In this document: in pieces, positions 26,839-36,079 of the stretch | Layout: each line of letters starts with the position of its first letter | Position numbering within the stretch: position 1 is the first letter of the stretch | DNA from: Streptomyces vilmorinianum | GTDB taxonomy: Bacteria; Actinomycetota; Actinomycetes; Streptomycetales; Streptomycetaceae | Reading direction: 5' to 3' | DNA length: 64,000 nt | NCBI RefSeq assembly: GCF_005517195.1 | Contig: NZ_CP040244.1 | Coordinates: 5,040,001-5,104,000 of the forward strand | Position numbers and translations under genes: made by a program | The notes under the pieces: generated by a model | Seen by the model: the letters and a program-made list of their open reading frames with translations, nothing else | The model's database searches: none | What the model was told of the DNA's origin: nothing

Positions 26839-26929
26839 GTGTCCTCCTCGTTGCGGGACCGGTCCCCGCCATCGTGTAATCAGTGACCCAGGTCTCACTA
26901 CCCCCGTTCGGGGGTGAAGGAGTAGTCGC

Positions 26930-27796
26930 GTGCCCGAGCAGACGGAAGCGGTGGAGTTGCGTGCGGCGCTGCTGCGGCTGCGCCGCGCCACCGGCCTGGA
27001 GGTCGCCTTCGGCGGTCTCCTGCACGAGGGCAGGCCGCTGCGGATCGCGGAGCTGACCGGGGCGGTGACCCCGGCGCTGCGCGGTCTCGCGATCTCGGCG
27101 GGCAGCGGCCTGGGCGGGAAGTGCCTGGCCCTGTCCCGGCCCTGCGCGGTCGTCGACTATCCGTCGGCGCGGCACATCACGCACGAGTACGACGGGCCGG
27201 TGGCGGCGGAGGGGCTGCGTTCGGTGATCGCCGTGCCCGTCGTCGTACGGCGGAAGGTGCGGGGGGTGCTGTACGGGGCGCTGCGGGACGCGCTGCCGCT
27301 GGGCGAGCGCGTCTTCGACGCGGCGGTCGCGGCGGCGCGGGACGTGGAGCAGGCCCTGGCGGTACGGGACGAGGCGCGGCGGCACGTGCCGGAGCCGGGC
27401 CCGTCGTGGGAGGCGGTCCGGGAGGCCCACGGCGAGCTGCGGGAGCTGGCCCCCCGGGTCGGTGACCCGGAGCTTCGGGATCGGCTGCTCGCGGTGTGCG
27501 GCCGCCTGGAGACGGCGTCGGCGGGCGCGGGCGGGCCGCAGCGCCCGCCGGGTGAGTCGCCGGGTGTGGCGCCGGGCGTGGCGCTGAGTGTGGCGCCGGG
27601 TGTGGCACTGACACCGCGCGAGCTGGACGTGCTGGCGGCGGTGGCGTCGGGAGCGACGAACGCGAGGGTGGCGGACCGCCTCGGGCTGCGTCCGGAAACG
27701 GTGAAGGGCTACCTCCGCTCCACGATGCGGAAGCTGGGCGCGCACACGCGCCTGGAGGCGGTGGTCGCGGCGCGGAGGGCGGGTGTGCTGCCGTAG
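26930..27796 (+). CDS. GAF-domain LuxR-type transcription regulator
   Basis: 288 residues. An N-terminal GAF-like sensor (about 15-150; LGGKCLALSRPCAVVDYPSA, VIAVPVVVRRKVRGVLYGAL) precedes a C-terminal LuxR helix-turn-helix (LTPRELDVLAAVASGATNARVADRLGLRPETVKGYLRSTMRKLG). Joined by a Pro/Gly/Val repeat linker. Divergent from the acyl-CoA synthetase operon by 91 bases, so it probably controls it in response to a small ligand, perhaps an acid or its CoA ester. The IclR-like GAF arrangement is known for aromatic-acid regulators. Confidence 0.85.
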   Translation: MPEQTEAVELRAALLRLRRATGLEVAFGGLLHEGRPLRIAELTGAVTPALRGLAISAGSGLGGKCLALSRPCAVVDYPSARHITHEYDGPVAAEGLRSVIAVPVVVRRKVRGVLYGALRDALPLGERVFDAAVAAARDVEQALAVRDEARRHVPEPGPSWEAVREAHGELRELAPRVGDPELRDRLLAVCGRLETASAGAGGPQRPPGESPGVAPGVALSVAPGVALTPRELDVLAAVASGATNARVADRLGLRPETVKGYLRSTMRKLGAHTRLEAVVAARRAGVLP

Positions 27797-27809
27797 GACC
27801 CAGGGGTGT

Positions 27810-28925
27810 TCACGCGTCCACGGTCCCGAACCCCACCTCGTACGGAACGCCCTGCGGAGCCATCACCCGCAGCATGCGCTCCGCCTCCTCCTCCAGCTCG
27901 GCGCGTTGGGCCCTGGTCGTACGGCCGAAGGGCTGGATGGTCATCGTCGTGCGCTCCTTGGCCTCGTCCAGGCGCCAGAGCCCGGCGAGGGAGCCGTCGA
28001 GCAGGAAGACGCGGTGCGCCTGGTTCCCCGTCCACATCCGGACCCGGGCCTCGTCGGCCACGACACGGGTGCGGTCGGCGTGGGAGAGGAGGAGGTTGTC
28101 GTACTCGGGGAGGAAGCGCGGCGGGGCGGGGGTGTCCTCGTCGGGGCGCGGGGCGTCGGGCAGGTCGAAGAGCTCGACGCCGTGCTCGTCCTGGAAGGTG
28201 ACGAGCCGTGGCCGCAGGCGCTCGAAGGCCTCCCGGAGGCGGGTGAGGCCGCACCAGGTCTGCATGTCCTTGACGGAGGCGGGGCCGAAGGCGGCGAGGT
28301 AGCGGAGCACGGTGCCGTCGGGGGTGGGGACGGGTCCGGGGGCGCGGCCGAGCCACGTCTCGGCCGTGGTCAGGCAGACCTGGCCGCTCCTGCGCCACAG
28401 GCCGCGCGGGGTGACCTGGACGAGCGGCAGCAGGCAGCGGGCGGCGACGCTGAGGGCCTGCGGGTCGGCGTCGGGCCAGTGGGCGAGCAGCGCCTCGCGG
28501 ATCTCCTTGGGGGTGCGGGGCCGCTCCTCGACGAGCTCGCGGGAGAGCGCGCCGAGCCGGTCGAGGTCGACGCCCGCGAGGCCCTTGCGGAACAGCTTGA
28601 GCTCGCGGTCCCGGGCGGCCTGGACGAGGGGCCGCAGGGTGAGCACGTCCTCGGCGGTGTGGGTGTGGATGGTGGAGCGCATGGTGACGATCCGGGCGAC
28701 CTCGCGGGACTCCATGAGCGTGGAGAGATCCTCGGGCCGGAAGCCGTCGAGCCGGGCGGCGAGGGCGTAGTACGGCGGCTTGGTGTTCTGCGCCTGGAGC
28801 CCGACAAGGTGGGAGACGGCGTCCTTGGCGGACATCGCGGCGGGGGCCAGGAGGAGCTGGCGGGCCAGCGTGGCGCGGCCCAGGGCGCGGGTGGGGAGGA
28901 CCGGGTTCGTCGTCTTGGAGGCCAT
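27810..28925 (-). CDS. AlkZ-like winged-helix DNA glycosylase (HTH_42 family)
   Basis: 371 residues from ATG 28925. Family pattern: N-terminal RQLLLAPA, the SHLVGLQAQN segment that contains the catalytic QxQ of AlkZ-type glycosylases, RSTIHTHTAEDVLTLRP, and the three-winged-helix body with DEHGVELFDLP and FLPEYDNLLLSHADR. AlkZ/YcaQ relatives unhook interstrand crosslinks or remove alkylated bases; antibiotic producers often carry such resistance glycosylases. Whether this copy is a housekeeping or self-resistance form cannot be told here. Confidence 0.8.
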   Translation of the reverse strand: MASKTTNPVLPTRALGRATLARQLLLAPAAMSAKDAVSHLVGLQAQNTKPPYYALAARLDGFRPEDLSTLMESREVARIVTMRSTIHTHTAEDVLTLRPLVQAARDRELKLFRKGLAGVDLDRLGALSRELVEERPRTPKEIREALLAHWPDADPQALSVAARCLLPLVQVTPRGLWRRSGQVCLTTAETWLGRAPGPVPTPDGTVLRYLAAFGPASVKDMQTWCGLTRLREAFERLRPRLVTFQDEHGVELFDLPDAPRPDEDTPAPPRFLPEYDNLLLSHADRTRVVADEARVRMWTGNQAHRVFLLDGSLAGLWRLDEAKERTTMTIQPFGRTTRAQRAELEEEAERMLRVMAPQGVPYEVGFGTVDA

Positions 28926-28997
28926 GCGCGGCACGCTACTCGGGCTTGCGGACAGATACGGTCCGCAATCGGGTACGGGCGTACCACGCGCCGACGG

Positions 28998-29151
28998 GCT
29001 GCCGTGATTCGCCCCGTGGCGTACGAGCGCGCCACGGGCCGGCGCGCTGCCGTGATTCGCCCCGTATATCCTGCCCGGAGACCCTGACCTGCCCTGATCG
29101 TCCCGATCATCCTGATCATCCTGATCATGCCGATCATGCCGATCATGCCCA
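28998..29151. repeat. Direct repeats upstream of corA
   Basis: A 20-base sequence GCTGCCGTGATTCGCCCCGT occurs at 28998-29017 and again at 29046-29065. It is followed at 29095-29151 by about six 9-base units of the form GATCATCCT/GATCATGCC that end 16 bases ahead of the corA ATG. Confidence 0.8.
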
Positions 29152-29167
29152 CGGAGATGGACCCACG

Positions 29168-30280
29168 ATGTCGGAGCGCCGCCCCCGCGCAGCCTGGCGC
29201 CGCCAGCCGGAACCGCCGGAGCCACAGCGCTCCGGACCCGGCGCCGTACCGGCCGACCGGCCGAGCGTGGTGCAGGCCACGCTCTACCGCGACGGCCGCA
29301 GGGTCGCCTCCCCCGAATCGCTGGCCGATACCTTCCGCCAGCTGCGCGAGCACCCGGCCGGCATGGCATGGATCGGCCTGCACCGCCCGACGGAGCCGGA
29401 ACTCCACTCGCTGGCACGCGAGTTCGACCTCCACGAGCTGGCGATCGAGGATGCGCTCGAGGCCCATCAGCGCCCGAAGCTGGAACGTTACGGCGACACC
29501 CTCTTCGTGGTCCTGCGTGCGGCCCGCTACCTCGACGCCCAGGAGGAGGTCGACTTCGGCGAGCTCCACATCTTCGTGGGCCAGGACTTCGTGATCACGG
29601 TCCGCCACGGAGCGGCCCCCGACCTCTCGGCGGTCCGCCACCGCATGGAGGAGAACCCGGACCTCCTCGCGCTCGGCCCGGAGGCGGTCCTGTACGCGAT
29701 CCTCGACGCGGTCGTCGACGGCTACGCCCCGGTGGTGGAGGGCGTCCAGAACGACATCGACGAGATCGAGACCGAGGTCTTCGGCGGCGACCCCGCGGTC
29801 TCCCGCCGCATCTACGAACTCTCCCGCGAAATGGTCGAGTTCCAACGCGCGACCCGCCCCCTGGTCGGCATGCTCCACGGCCTGATGGCCGGCTTCGCCA
29901 AGTACGGCACGGACGAGGAACTCCAGCGCTACCTCCGCGACGTGGCCGACCACGTGACCCACACGAGCGAACGCGTGGACGGCTTCCGCCAGGCCCTGAC
30001 GGAGATCCTGACGGTGAACGCGACGTTGGTGACGCAGCAGCAGAACGCGGAGATGCGGGCACTGGCGGAGGCGGGCTTCGAGCAGAACGAGGAGATCAAG
30101 AAGATCTCCTCCTGGGCGGCGATTCTCTTCGCACCCACGTTGGTGGGAACGATCTACGGAATGAACTTCGACGCGATGCCGGAGCTGGACTGGGCTTTCG
30201 GCTATCCGTTCGCGATTCTTCTGATGGCGGCGGTATGCACGAGCCTGTACTTCATCTTCAAGCGGCGGGACTGGCTGTAG
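29168..30280 (+). CDS. corA: CorA-family magnesium/cobalt transporter
   Basis: 370 residues from ATG 29168; the frame is open upstream through repeats but the conserved protein begins after residue 30. Large acidic N-terminal cytosolic domain with long helices, then two C-terminal membrane helices. The signature YGMNF follows TM1 and an MPEL loop lies between the helices, as in all CorA channels. N-terminal 30 residues are a Pro/Arg-rich tail. Probably monocistronic. Confidence 0.93.
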   Translation: MSERRPRAAWRRQPEPPEPQRSGPGAVPADRPSVVQATLYRDGRRVASPESLADTFRQLREHPAGMAWIGLHRPTEPELHSLAREFDLHELAIEDALEAHQRPKLERYGDTLFVVLRAARYLDAQEEVDFGELHIFVGQDFVITVRHGAAPDLSAVRHRMEENPDLLALGPEAVLYAILDAVVDGYAPVVEGVQNDIDEIETEVFGGDPAVSRRIYELSREMVEFQRATRPLVGMLHGLMAGFAKYGTDEELQRYLRDVADHVTHTSERVDGFRQALTEILTVNATLVTQQQNAEMRALAEAGFEQNEEIKKISSWAAILFAPTLVGTIYGMNFDAMPELDWAFGYPFAILLMAAVCTSLYFIFKRRDWL

Positions 30281-30556
30281 CAGAGCCCCAGGACCAATTG
30301 ATCAACTTCACAAGCGCGAACATTCCGGAGAAGGCGTTTCGTACCCCTGGGGAGAATCTGGGGAGAATGCGCGGCGCTGGGGAGTGGACGCTTGCTGCCC
30401 CGCCTGCAGTTCTGTGGCCACCACGGGAACGATCCCACAGGCAAGGTTGAGAGTCGGTGGTCACCGAGAGTGTCGAACGAATCCCTGCGGGCCATCCCCT
30501 GACTTCCCGTACACCGCGCCTACGACGTGCTATATCGAGGTCCACGAAGACGGCAG

Positions 30557-30973
30557 GTGACACACGGGGCTGACCGAGCCGCCTACGAACGGGCCCTGGC
30601 AGGCAGTTCGCGGCTCTTCGCGGTCTGGCCCGGTGAGTGGACCAGCCACCTGTTCGTGATCGACGACCTGGACGAGTACGCCAAGGCCCACGGCATCAAC
30701 CACGACGAGGAGCGGACCGGCCTCAAGGAACACGTCCACGAGCTGCGGTGGGAGAAGAGCTCGTACGGAAACGACAACCCTCGCAGCCCGTACCTGAGTA
30801 TCGATGTCTCGCTGGACTGTGGCTGCACGATCCACAACATCCGAACCTTCGCCGCCCAGATGAAGGCACAGAGGGGATGGGACGTCGCCACCAGCGTCGG
30901 CTGGGGCAGCAGCAGGGGACCTGAGGGAACGACGTACGGGGTACGGGTCCGTCGCAAGAGCCTCACTGGCTGA
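30557..30973 (+). CDS. Small hypothetical protein, accessory pocket
   Basis: 138 residues from GTG 30557 (GTG 30527 possible). Soluble, balanced composition, with no transmembrane part. A Cys pair sits in SLDCGCTIHNIRT. No family recognised. Lower local G+C and lack of synteny cues suggest a strain-specific gene. A hairpin 30999-31024 follows its stop. Confidence 0.5.
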   Translation: MTHGADRAAYERALAGSSRLFAVWPGEWTSHLFVIDDLDEYAKAHGINHDEERTGLKEHVHELRWEKSSYGNDNPRSPYLSIDVSLDCGCTIHNIRTFAAQMKAQRGWDVATSVGWGSSRGPEGTTYGVRVRRKSLTG

Positions 30974-31377
30974 ATCCGGCAGGCAGCCCAACGACTACGG
31001 GAGCACAGCGTGTGCTGTGCCCCCGCTCACTCACGCCAAGGTGAGGTTCTCCGGGACGTACTCGGGGACCACACCGAGCAGCGCGTCGACTGCGCACGCC
31101 CCTTGCCGCCGGCCTCGGGCAAGAAGCGGGCGTAGTGGACCGTGCGGCATCGTCGCCGCGGGCGCCGATGCATGATCCACGAGAACCGAGGGCACCGGCC
31201 CGAGCCCGTACAGGAGCAGCCGGCCGGCGACGGGGGCCTCCCCGCCATTGCCGGCGCCGTCCGACGTCCGGGCCGAAGTCCAGGTCACGCGCCCGTGCGC
31301 ACTTGCGTGCGCCGCCGTCCCCTTCCGTACGGTCCAGCCGATGGTGAATCGCCCGCGCACACCATGAGGGAGAGCTG
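30974..31377. other. Gene-free spacer in accessory pocket
   Basis: 404 bases. Apart from the hairpin at 30999-31024 (GCACAGC/GCTGTGC stem, extended by G/C pairs) I see no gene I can support; ORFs in it on the minus strand lack ribosome sites and codon bias. GAGGGAGAG just before 31378 is the ribosome site of the next gene. Confidence 0.5.
30999..31024 (+). terminator. Hairpin after the 30557 gene
   Basis: GGG-A-GCACAGC, a 4-base loop, GCTGTGC-C-CCC: a 7-bp core stem extended by three G-C pairs past one mismatch, 26 bases after the stop. Confidence 0.5.
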
Positions 31378-32766
31378 TTGAAGCCGACCGAGGAAGTGCT
31401 CCAGGACCTGACCCAGCCCTCGAACATCTCCGTCCACTCCGACGACGCGCTCGTCGGCAAGGTGGAGGCCGCCATCGCGGCGGACGACGAGAAGCGGAAG
31501 GAAAACGAGGACGAGCCGCTCCGCAGGAAGCCCGACCTTGTCCCGATCCAGCGTGCGGAGCTGCCCCGGCAGTTCGAAGTGACCCTCTGGGACGTGCTCC
31601 ACACCCTTGCCCGGGCCACGGCCCTGTCGTGGCGCGGTGCGGGACGGGGGCTGGCGGAGCACTGGGGCGCCCTCAAGTACACCCAGGCCCTGGCCGGCGG
31701 TCGCGACTCCTTCCTCGGCCTCACCGACGAAGGCCACCGCATCGCGGACCACTACAAGTCGCTGCAGTCCGGCGAGCTCGGCGTCGGCTTCGCCCTCACC
31801 CTCGCCGAGCACATGCTGCGCAGCCGTTTCCCCGACCATTCGGTGACGATCGTCCCCGCCGACACGGCGTTACGCGCGGGTTGGGCCCTCACCAGCAGGG
31901 ACAAGGGCGAGAAGGTGAAGTACCGCTATCGGCCCCCGTACTTCGCCGAGGTCTGGCGCCCGGGCGAGCCGTCCCTCGCCATCCCCCTCGCCTGCAAGGG
32001 CAACCACGGCAACTCCGCCACCTCCGCCGACCAGCTGGCCTCCGCCTCGGTCCACGCCGAAGCGGTCCACATCGGGGCGTGGAACGAGACTCCCAGCCTG
32101 CTGTTCAGCACGGAGCTCCCGACGGACGAGGGCACCATGACCGTCCACGCGCTGCAGGCACCGGGCAGCGGCGGCCGGCTGTTCCCGGCGGAGGGCCGTG
32201 AGGCGAACCTGAACGCCCCACCGGTCCAGGCGAACGTGATGCCGGACATCCACCCGCCGGCCGAGGGCCTGGTGGCGCCGGAGCCCGTACGGGGCTGCCA
32301 CGTGCAACCGAAGGACTACGCCTGGTTCCAGGAGTCCCTGGCCCACACCACGGCGGCAGGCCTCATGGCCTTCACCGGCTCCGGCCTGGCCACCGCCCGC
32401 CACCTGACCGACCGGCAGGGCCGCAAACGCTTCACAGGCTTCGAGCACGCGGCCAGCACGAGCGTCCAGGACGCTGCCCACACCCTCCTCGGCACCGAGT
32501 ACGCCGGCACCGACCACGTCTTCCGCCTCAACGGCCCCCGCGTCGAGGCGTTCTCCGGCGTGGCCGTGGACCTCTTCGACCTCCTTTCCGGTGGTGACAT
32601 CAAGGAGTACCGCACCCTCGTCCACGCCAGCCGGCACACCCGTCCCCGCCTCGCTTTCGACAAGGACTGGGGCGGCCCCGTCTCCGTACACGCCGACGGC
32701 TCGGTCTTCGCCCTGCGGCTGCTGCCGGGGCAGGACGAGGAGTCCCGTCCGGGCTCCGCTCGCTGA
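31378..32766 (+). CDS. Hypothetical protein with possible PD-(D/E)XK-like core
   Basis: 462 residues from TTG 31378, preceded by GAGGGAGAG. The first 50 residues are charged. In the middle a segment YFAEVWRPGEPSLAIPL followed by A205-C206-K207-G208-N209 and QLASA resembles the nuclease core in which ECKG is usual, but here the acid is Ala. The C-terminal third (FTGSGLATARHLTDRQGRKRF) has no clear match. Seems to stand alone. It may belong to a nuclease-related or immunity family; I would not assign activity. Confidence 0.7.
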   Translation: MKPTEEVLQDLTQPSNISVHSDDALVGKVEAAIAADDEKRKENEDEPLRRKPDLVPIQRAELPRQFEVTLWDVLHTLARATALSWRGAGRGLAEHWGALKYTQALAGGRDSFLGLTDEGHRIADHYKSLQSGELGVGFALTLAEHMLRSRFPDHSVTIVPADTALRAGWALTSRDKGEKVKYRYRPPYFAEVWRPGEPSLAIPLACKGNHGNSATSADQLASASVHAEAVHIGAWNETPSLLFSTELPTDEGTMTVHALQAPGSGGRLFPAEGREANLNAPPVQANVMPDIHPPAEGLVAPEPVRGCHVQPKDYAWFQESLAHTTAAGLMAFTGSGLATARHLTDRQGRKRFTGFEHAASTSVQDAAHTLLGTEYAGTDHVFRLNGPRVEAFSGVAVDLFDLLSGGDIKEYRTLVHASRHTRPRLAFDKDWGGPVSVHADGSVFALRLLPGQDEESRPGSAR

Positions 32767-32854
32767 CGCCGGAACGCCGCCAGGGTCGGCTCATCTCAGT
32801 GCCGGCCCTGGGTGGCGGGTTGACGCACCTGGAGGCTCAGAGCGATGCCTCGGC

Positions 32855-33142
32855 TCAGAGGTTTCCGGCGCTGATGGCTCCTCGTAGGACGTGAGCGATC
32901 TCCTCCGGCTTGAGGTCGATGCCGTCGAGCCCCTCCATGGTCAGCGGGATCTCCTCCAGCGCGTACTCGCCACGTCCCTCGGCGCACCTTCGGTCCGAGC
33001 GGGCGACGTAAGACCCGTCTTCCCGCTCTTGGGCTCGGGTCGGCCCCCCTCGCAACTCGCTCCAGCCGCAGAGCGCACACAGACCCCGATGATGTGCGCC
33101 AAAAGGGCCCGGGTCTTTGCGTTCTCGCCACCCATCGAACAA
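32855..33142 (-). CDS. Small possible zinc-ribbon protein
   Basis: Up to 95 residues. Contains CALCGW followed by RRCAEG, which could bind a metal, and a helical acidic C-terminus (LKPEEIAHVLRG). The start is unclear: only TTG 33142 is available and it lacks a good ribosome site. Divergent from the winged-helix gene at 33244. May be real but short on support. Confidence 0.4.
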   Translation of the reverse strand: MFDGWRERKDPGPFGAHHRGLCALCGWSELRGGPTRAQEREDGSYVARSDRRCAEGRGEYALEEIPLTMEGLDGIDLKPEEIAHVLRGAISAGNL

Positions 33143-33243
33143 AGAGGGCTACACACAGAGAACACCAGACGTCCACCGAGGACCTCTATATCCGATTCGG
33201 GGCAGATCTGTGCCAGATTCACCCCGCGAGTTACCCTTTTCGT

Positions 33244-34140
33244 ATGACCGAAATGCCCAATGAAGTCCATCTGGCGCTCTCTGGTCGCATCACGTTCGAA
33301 CAGGACATCTCTGTGGCTCAGGGCGCCCAAGTAATCGCCATCATCCAGGCACCCGCAGGACTGGTTCGCGCCACTCCCGGCCCCGAGCCGCCCCGCCTGC
33401 TCCCAGAACTCGCCCTGACGAGAGAAGAGAGCACCCGAGAGCTTCCCTCGAACGACGAGCCGACGCGGCAGCCGCTCCTGGAGAGCCCTCGCCATGCGCT
33501 CGACTCCTCCGGCGCCAAGACCATCCCGGAGAAGATCACTGCCTTCGCCGCGTACCTGACGCTGGTCGAAGGCCATGAGACGTTCGGCCACCAAGACCTT
33601 CGAAGACTCTTCGAGCGGGCCCGCGAGCGCATACCGACGCACTTCTCGCGCGACTTCGACAAGGCCGTACGGGCCGGTTGGATTCACGAGGGGACGACCA
33701 AGGGGGCGTACTACCTCTCGGACTCCTTGCGGAACCTCCTTGAAGACGGCTACGCGGGCCACCGAGGAAAGCGCACGCGGAGATCACAGGCACCTGCAAC
33801 GGCGGCACGGAGAAAACCACGCTCCATTCCCGTGCCCGATGACTTCGCCGAGGTCGACCACATCCCGGCGTCGATCGACGGCGTACCGCCCTACCAGCAG
33901 GTGAAGCTCAAGCGCGACCGGCTCCTCTGGGCCATCAAGCTGGCGAAGGAACTGGGCGTCCCCGCGCTGAAGAGCACCGACGTCACCTGGCTGACCGACA
34001 AACTCGGCGACGCCATCATCTCCCGCGACATCACAGCGCACTTCAAGGGACTGCATCGCGACGGCCTCGCCAACAGGTCAGTGATCGACAACGCCATGCG
34101 GATCACGGAAAAGGGCGAGGAGTATCTTTCCTCCCTCTGA
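33244..34140 (+). CDS. Hypothetical protein with two winged-helix-like segments
   Basis: 298 residues from ATG 33244. There is no ribosome site; TACCCT lies seven bases before the ATG, so translation may be leaderless. The N-terminal part (about residues 1-45) is strand-rich, then a helical segment (ITAFAAYLTLVEGHETFGHQDL ... GWIHEGTTKGAYYLSD) and a second one (WAIKLAKELGVPALKSTDVTWLTDKLGD ... GLANRS) look like related winged-helix domains separated by a basic linker (GKRTRRS). Such doubled wHTH proteins accompany some defence or mobile loci. Function unknown. Confidence 0.65.
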   Translation: MTEMPNEVHLALSGRITFEQDISVAQGAQVIAIIQAPAGLVRATPGPEPPRLLPELALTREESTRELPSNDEPTRQPLLESPRHALDSSGAKTIPEKITAFAAYLTLVEGHETFGHQDLRRLFERARERIPTHFSRDFDKAVRAGWIHEGTTKGAYYLSDSLRNLLEDGYAGHRGKRTRRSQAPATAARRKPRSIPVPDDFAEVDHIPASIDGVPPYQQVKLKRDRLLWAIKLAKELGVPALKSTDVTWLTDKLGDAIISRDITAHFKGLHRDGLANRSVIDNAMRITEKGEEYLSSL

Positions 34141-34361
34141 GCGCGAACACGCAGAGCATTGCTCATCGCTCCCCGCGTGCCGACGGCCACTCTCCAGACG
34201 GGAACGAGGGCTCCGGTGCGCGTTCCTCTGCGTAGGTGCGCAGCTGGACCGCCGGCGCGCCGTTGGCAGTGAATGCGAGGGCGATTCCCGGGTGGGGCCA
34301 CGGCCTCGCCCGGCGGAGCGCGTCCGGGAGGGGTGCGGTCCGCCGGTGGGTCGGCAGGTTC

Positions 34362-35858
34362 TCAGGAGGGGGTGTCGACGGTGATCTCGCGCTTGAGGAT
34401 CTTTCCCGTGGGGCCCTTGGGGAGTTCGGCGGTGAAGGTGACGATCCGCGGGTACTTGTACGCCGCCACCCGTTCCTTGACGTACGCGCGGATCTCGTCG
34501 GGCGTCGCACGGGCGCCGCCGCGGAGGGTGATCACCGCGGCGATCTCCTCACCGTGCACGTCGTGCGGCACGCCGACGACCGCGGCCTCGGCGACGGCGG
34601 GGTGCTCGTACAGGACCTCCTCGATCTCCCGTGGGTACACGTTGTAGCCGCCGCGGATGATCAGGTCCTTCTTGCGGTCGACGATGAAGTAGAAACCCTC
34701 TTCGTCGACGCGGGCCAGGTCGCCGGTGTGGAACCATCCGTCGCGGATCGCTTCCGCGGTCGCCTCGGGGCGGTTGAAGTACCCCTTCATCACGTTCTCG
34801 CCGCGGATCGCGATCTCGCCGACCTCGCCCGGCCCCGCCACGGAGCCGTCCTCGGCGAGGAGCATCATCTCGGCTCCGCGGACGGGCTGCCCGATCGAGC
34901 CCGCCTTGCGCGGGCGGTCCGGGTGGTTGAAGGCGGCCACCGGCGACGTCTCCGAGAGCCCGTAGCCCTCCAGTACCGTCGCGCCGAAGCGCCGCTCGAA
35001 TCCGTGCAGCACCTCCACGGGGATCGCGGCGCCGCCGGAGACGGCCAGCCGCAGCGAAGAGGCGTCGTAGCCCTCGGGCAACTCGGCGTGGAGCAGCGCG
35101 GAGTACATCGTCGGTACGCCGAGGAACACGGTGACCCCGTCACGGTGCATGACCTCCAGCGCCCGCTGCGGATCGAACCGTGGCAGCAGGGTCAGCGTCG
35201 CCCCCGCGGCCACGGCGGTGTTGAGCGCACAGGTCTGCCCGAACGCGTGGAACAGCGGAAGACCGCCGAACAGGACGTCGTCGGGGCCGACGTGGAGCAG
35301 CGTCTCGGCGGTGGTGGCCGTGTTCGAGACCAGGTTGCGGTGTGTCAGCTCGGCTCCCTTGGGCGTGCCGGTGGTGCCCGAGGTGTAGAGGATCAGCGCG
35401 GGATCGTCGTCCGCCCGCTCGACTGCGCCGGGCAGCGGCTCCGCCGCCGCCAGCAGGGCGTGGAACGCCGAGGGCTCCGTCACCAGGCACTCGGTCCCGA
35501 CCTCGGCGGCGGCCTTCGCGACCTCCTCCGCGAACAGCGGGAACGTCACCGCGACCCGCGCTCCGCAGTCGCGCAGGACATAGGCGACCTCACGGGCCTT
35601 GAGCAGGGGGTTCATCGGCACGACCACACCCCCGGCCCGGAGGATCCCGTAGTAGACGACGGGAAACAGCGGCACGTTGGGCATGGTCATGGCGACGCGG
35701 TCGCCCGGCCGCAGACCACGGTCCCGCAGCACCGCGGCGAACCTGGCGCTCGCGTCGTCCAGTTCTCCGTACGTCAGGGTGGTGTCGTCGTGGCGTACCG
35801 CGATCTGATCGCGGCGTGCCGCCGCGGAGTTCACCAGAAACGTGGCGAGGTTGGTCAT
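34362..35858 (-). CDS. Long-chain fatty-acid-CoA ligase type AMP-binding enzyme
   Basis: 498 residues. ANL ligase with LYTSGTTGTPKG, GYGLSETSP, WFHTGDLARVDEEGFYFIVDRKKDLI and the C-terminal Lys in PTGKILKREI. Divergent from the AraC-type regulator and thus probably part of its regulon. It would activate an acid, possibly the substrate or product of the keto-acid pathway that begins at 37.5 kb. Confidence 0.9.
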   Translation of the reverse strand: MTNLATFLVNSAAARRDQIAVRHDDTTLTYGELDDASARFAAVLRDRGLRPGDRVAMTMPNVPLFPVVYYGILRAGGVVVPMNPLLKAREVAYVLRDCGARVAVTFPLFAEEVAKAAAEVGTECLVTEPSAFHALLAAAEPLPGAVERADDDPALILYTSGTTGTPKGAELTHRNLVSNTATTAETLLHVGPDDVLFGGLPLFHAFGQTCALNTAVAAGATLTLLPRFDPQRALEVMHRDGVTVFLGVPTMYSALLHAELPEGYDASSLRLAVSGGAAIPVEVLHGFERRFGATVLEGYGLSETSPVAAFNHPDRPRKAGSIGQPVRGAEMMLLAEDGSVAGPGEVGEIAIRGENVMKGYFNRPEATAEAIRDGWFHTGDLARVDEEGFYFIVDRKKDLIIRGGYNVYPREIEEVLYEHPAVAEAAVVGVPHDVHGEEIAAVITLRGGARATPDEIRAYVKERVAAYKYPRIVTFTAELPKGPTGKILKREITVDTPS

Positions 35859-36079
35859 GTCGGCAGTCTCCTTCTGTTCGGCTCGGCTCAGTCGTCGGTA
35901 CGGTGCGGGCAGCGGTCACGGGATTCGAGGTGGCGCTTGCGTTGTCGACCAGCAGCAGAGCGGGCCGAGCGGAGAGGCACTGGCCGACGCCCCGGATGCT
36001 AGGGTGCGCGCTCCCTCGATGCTTGACGTGACGGGGCGGGAAACTTAACTTCTGGGGACTCTCGCATCTGGAGCGTCCC

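Noticed and set aside
30281..30556. Integrase or attachment-site remnant before the accessory pocket
   Set aside because: Repeated CTGGGGAGAA segments are present, but no tRNA or integrase part could be identified.
31031..31360. Minus-strand ORF in the accessory spacer
   Set aside because: No ribosome site, no codon bias, no recognisable domain.
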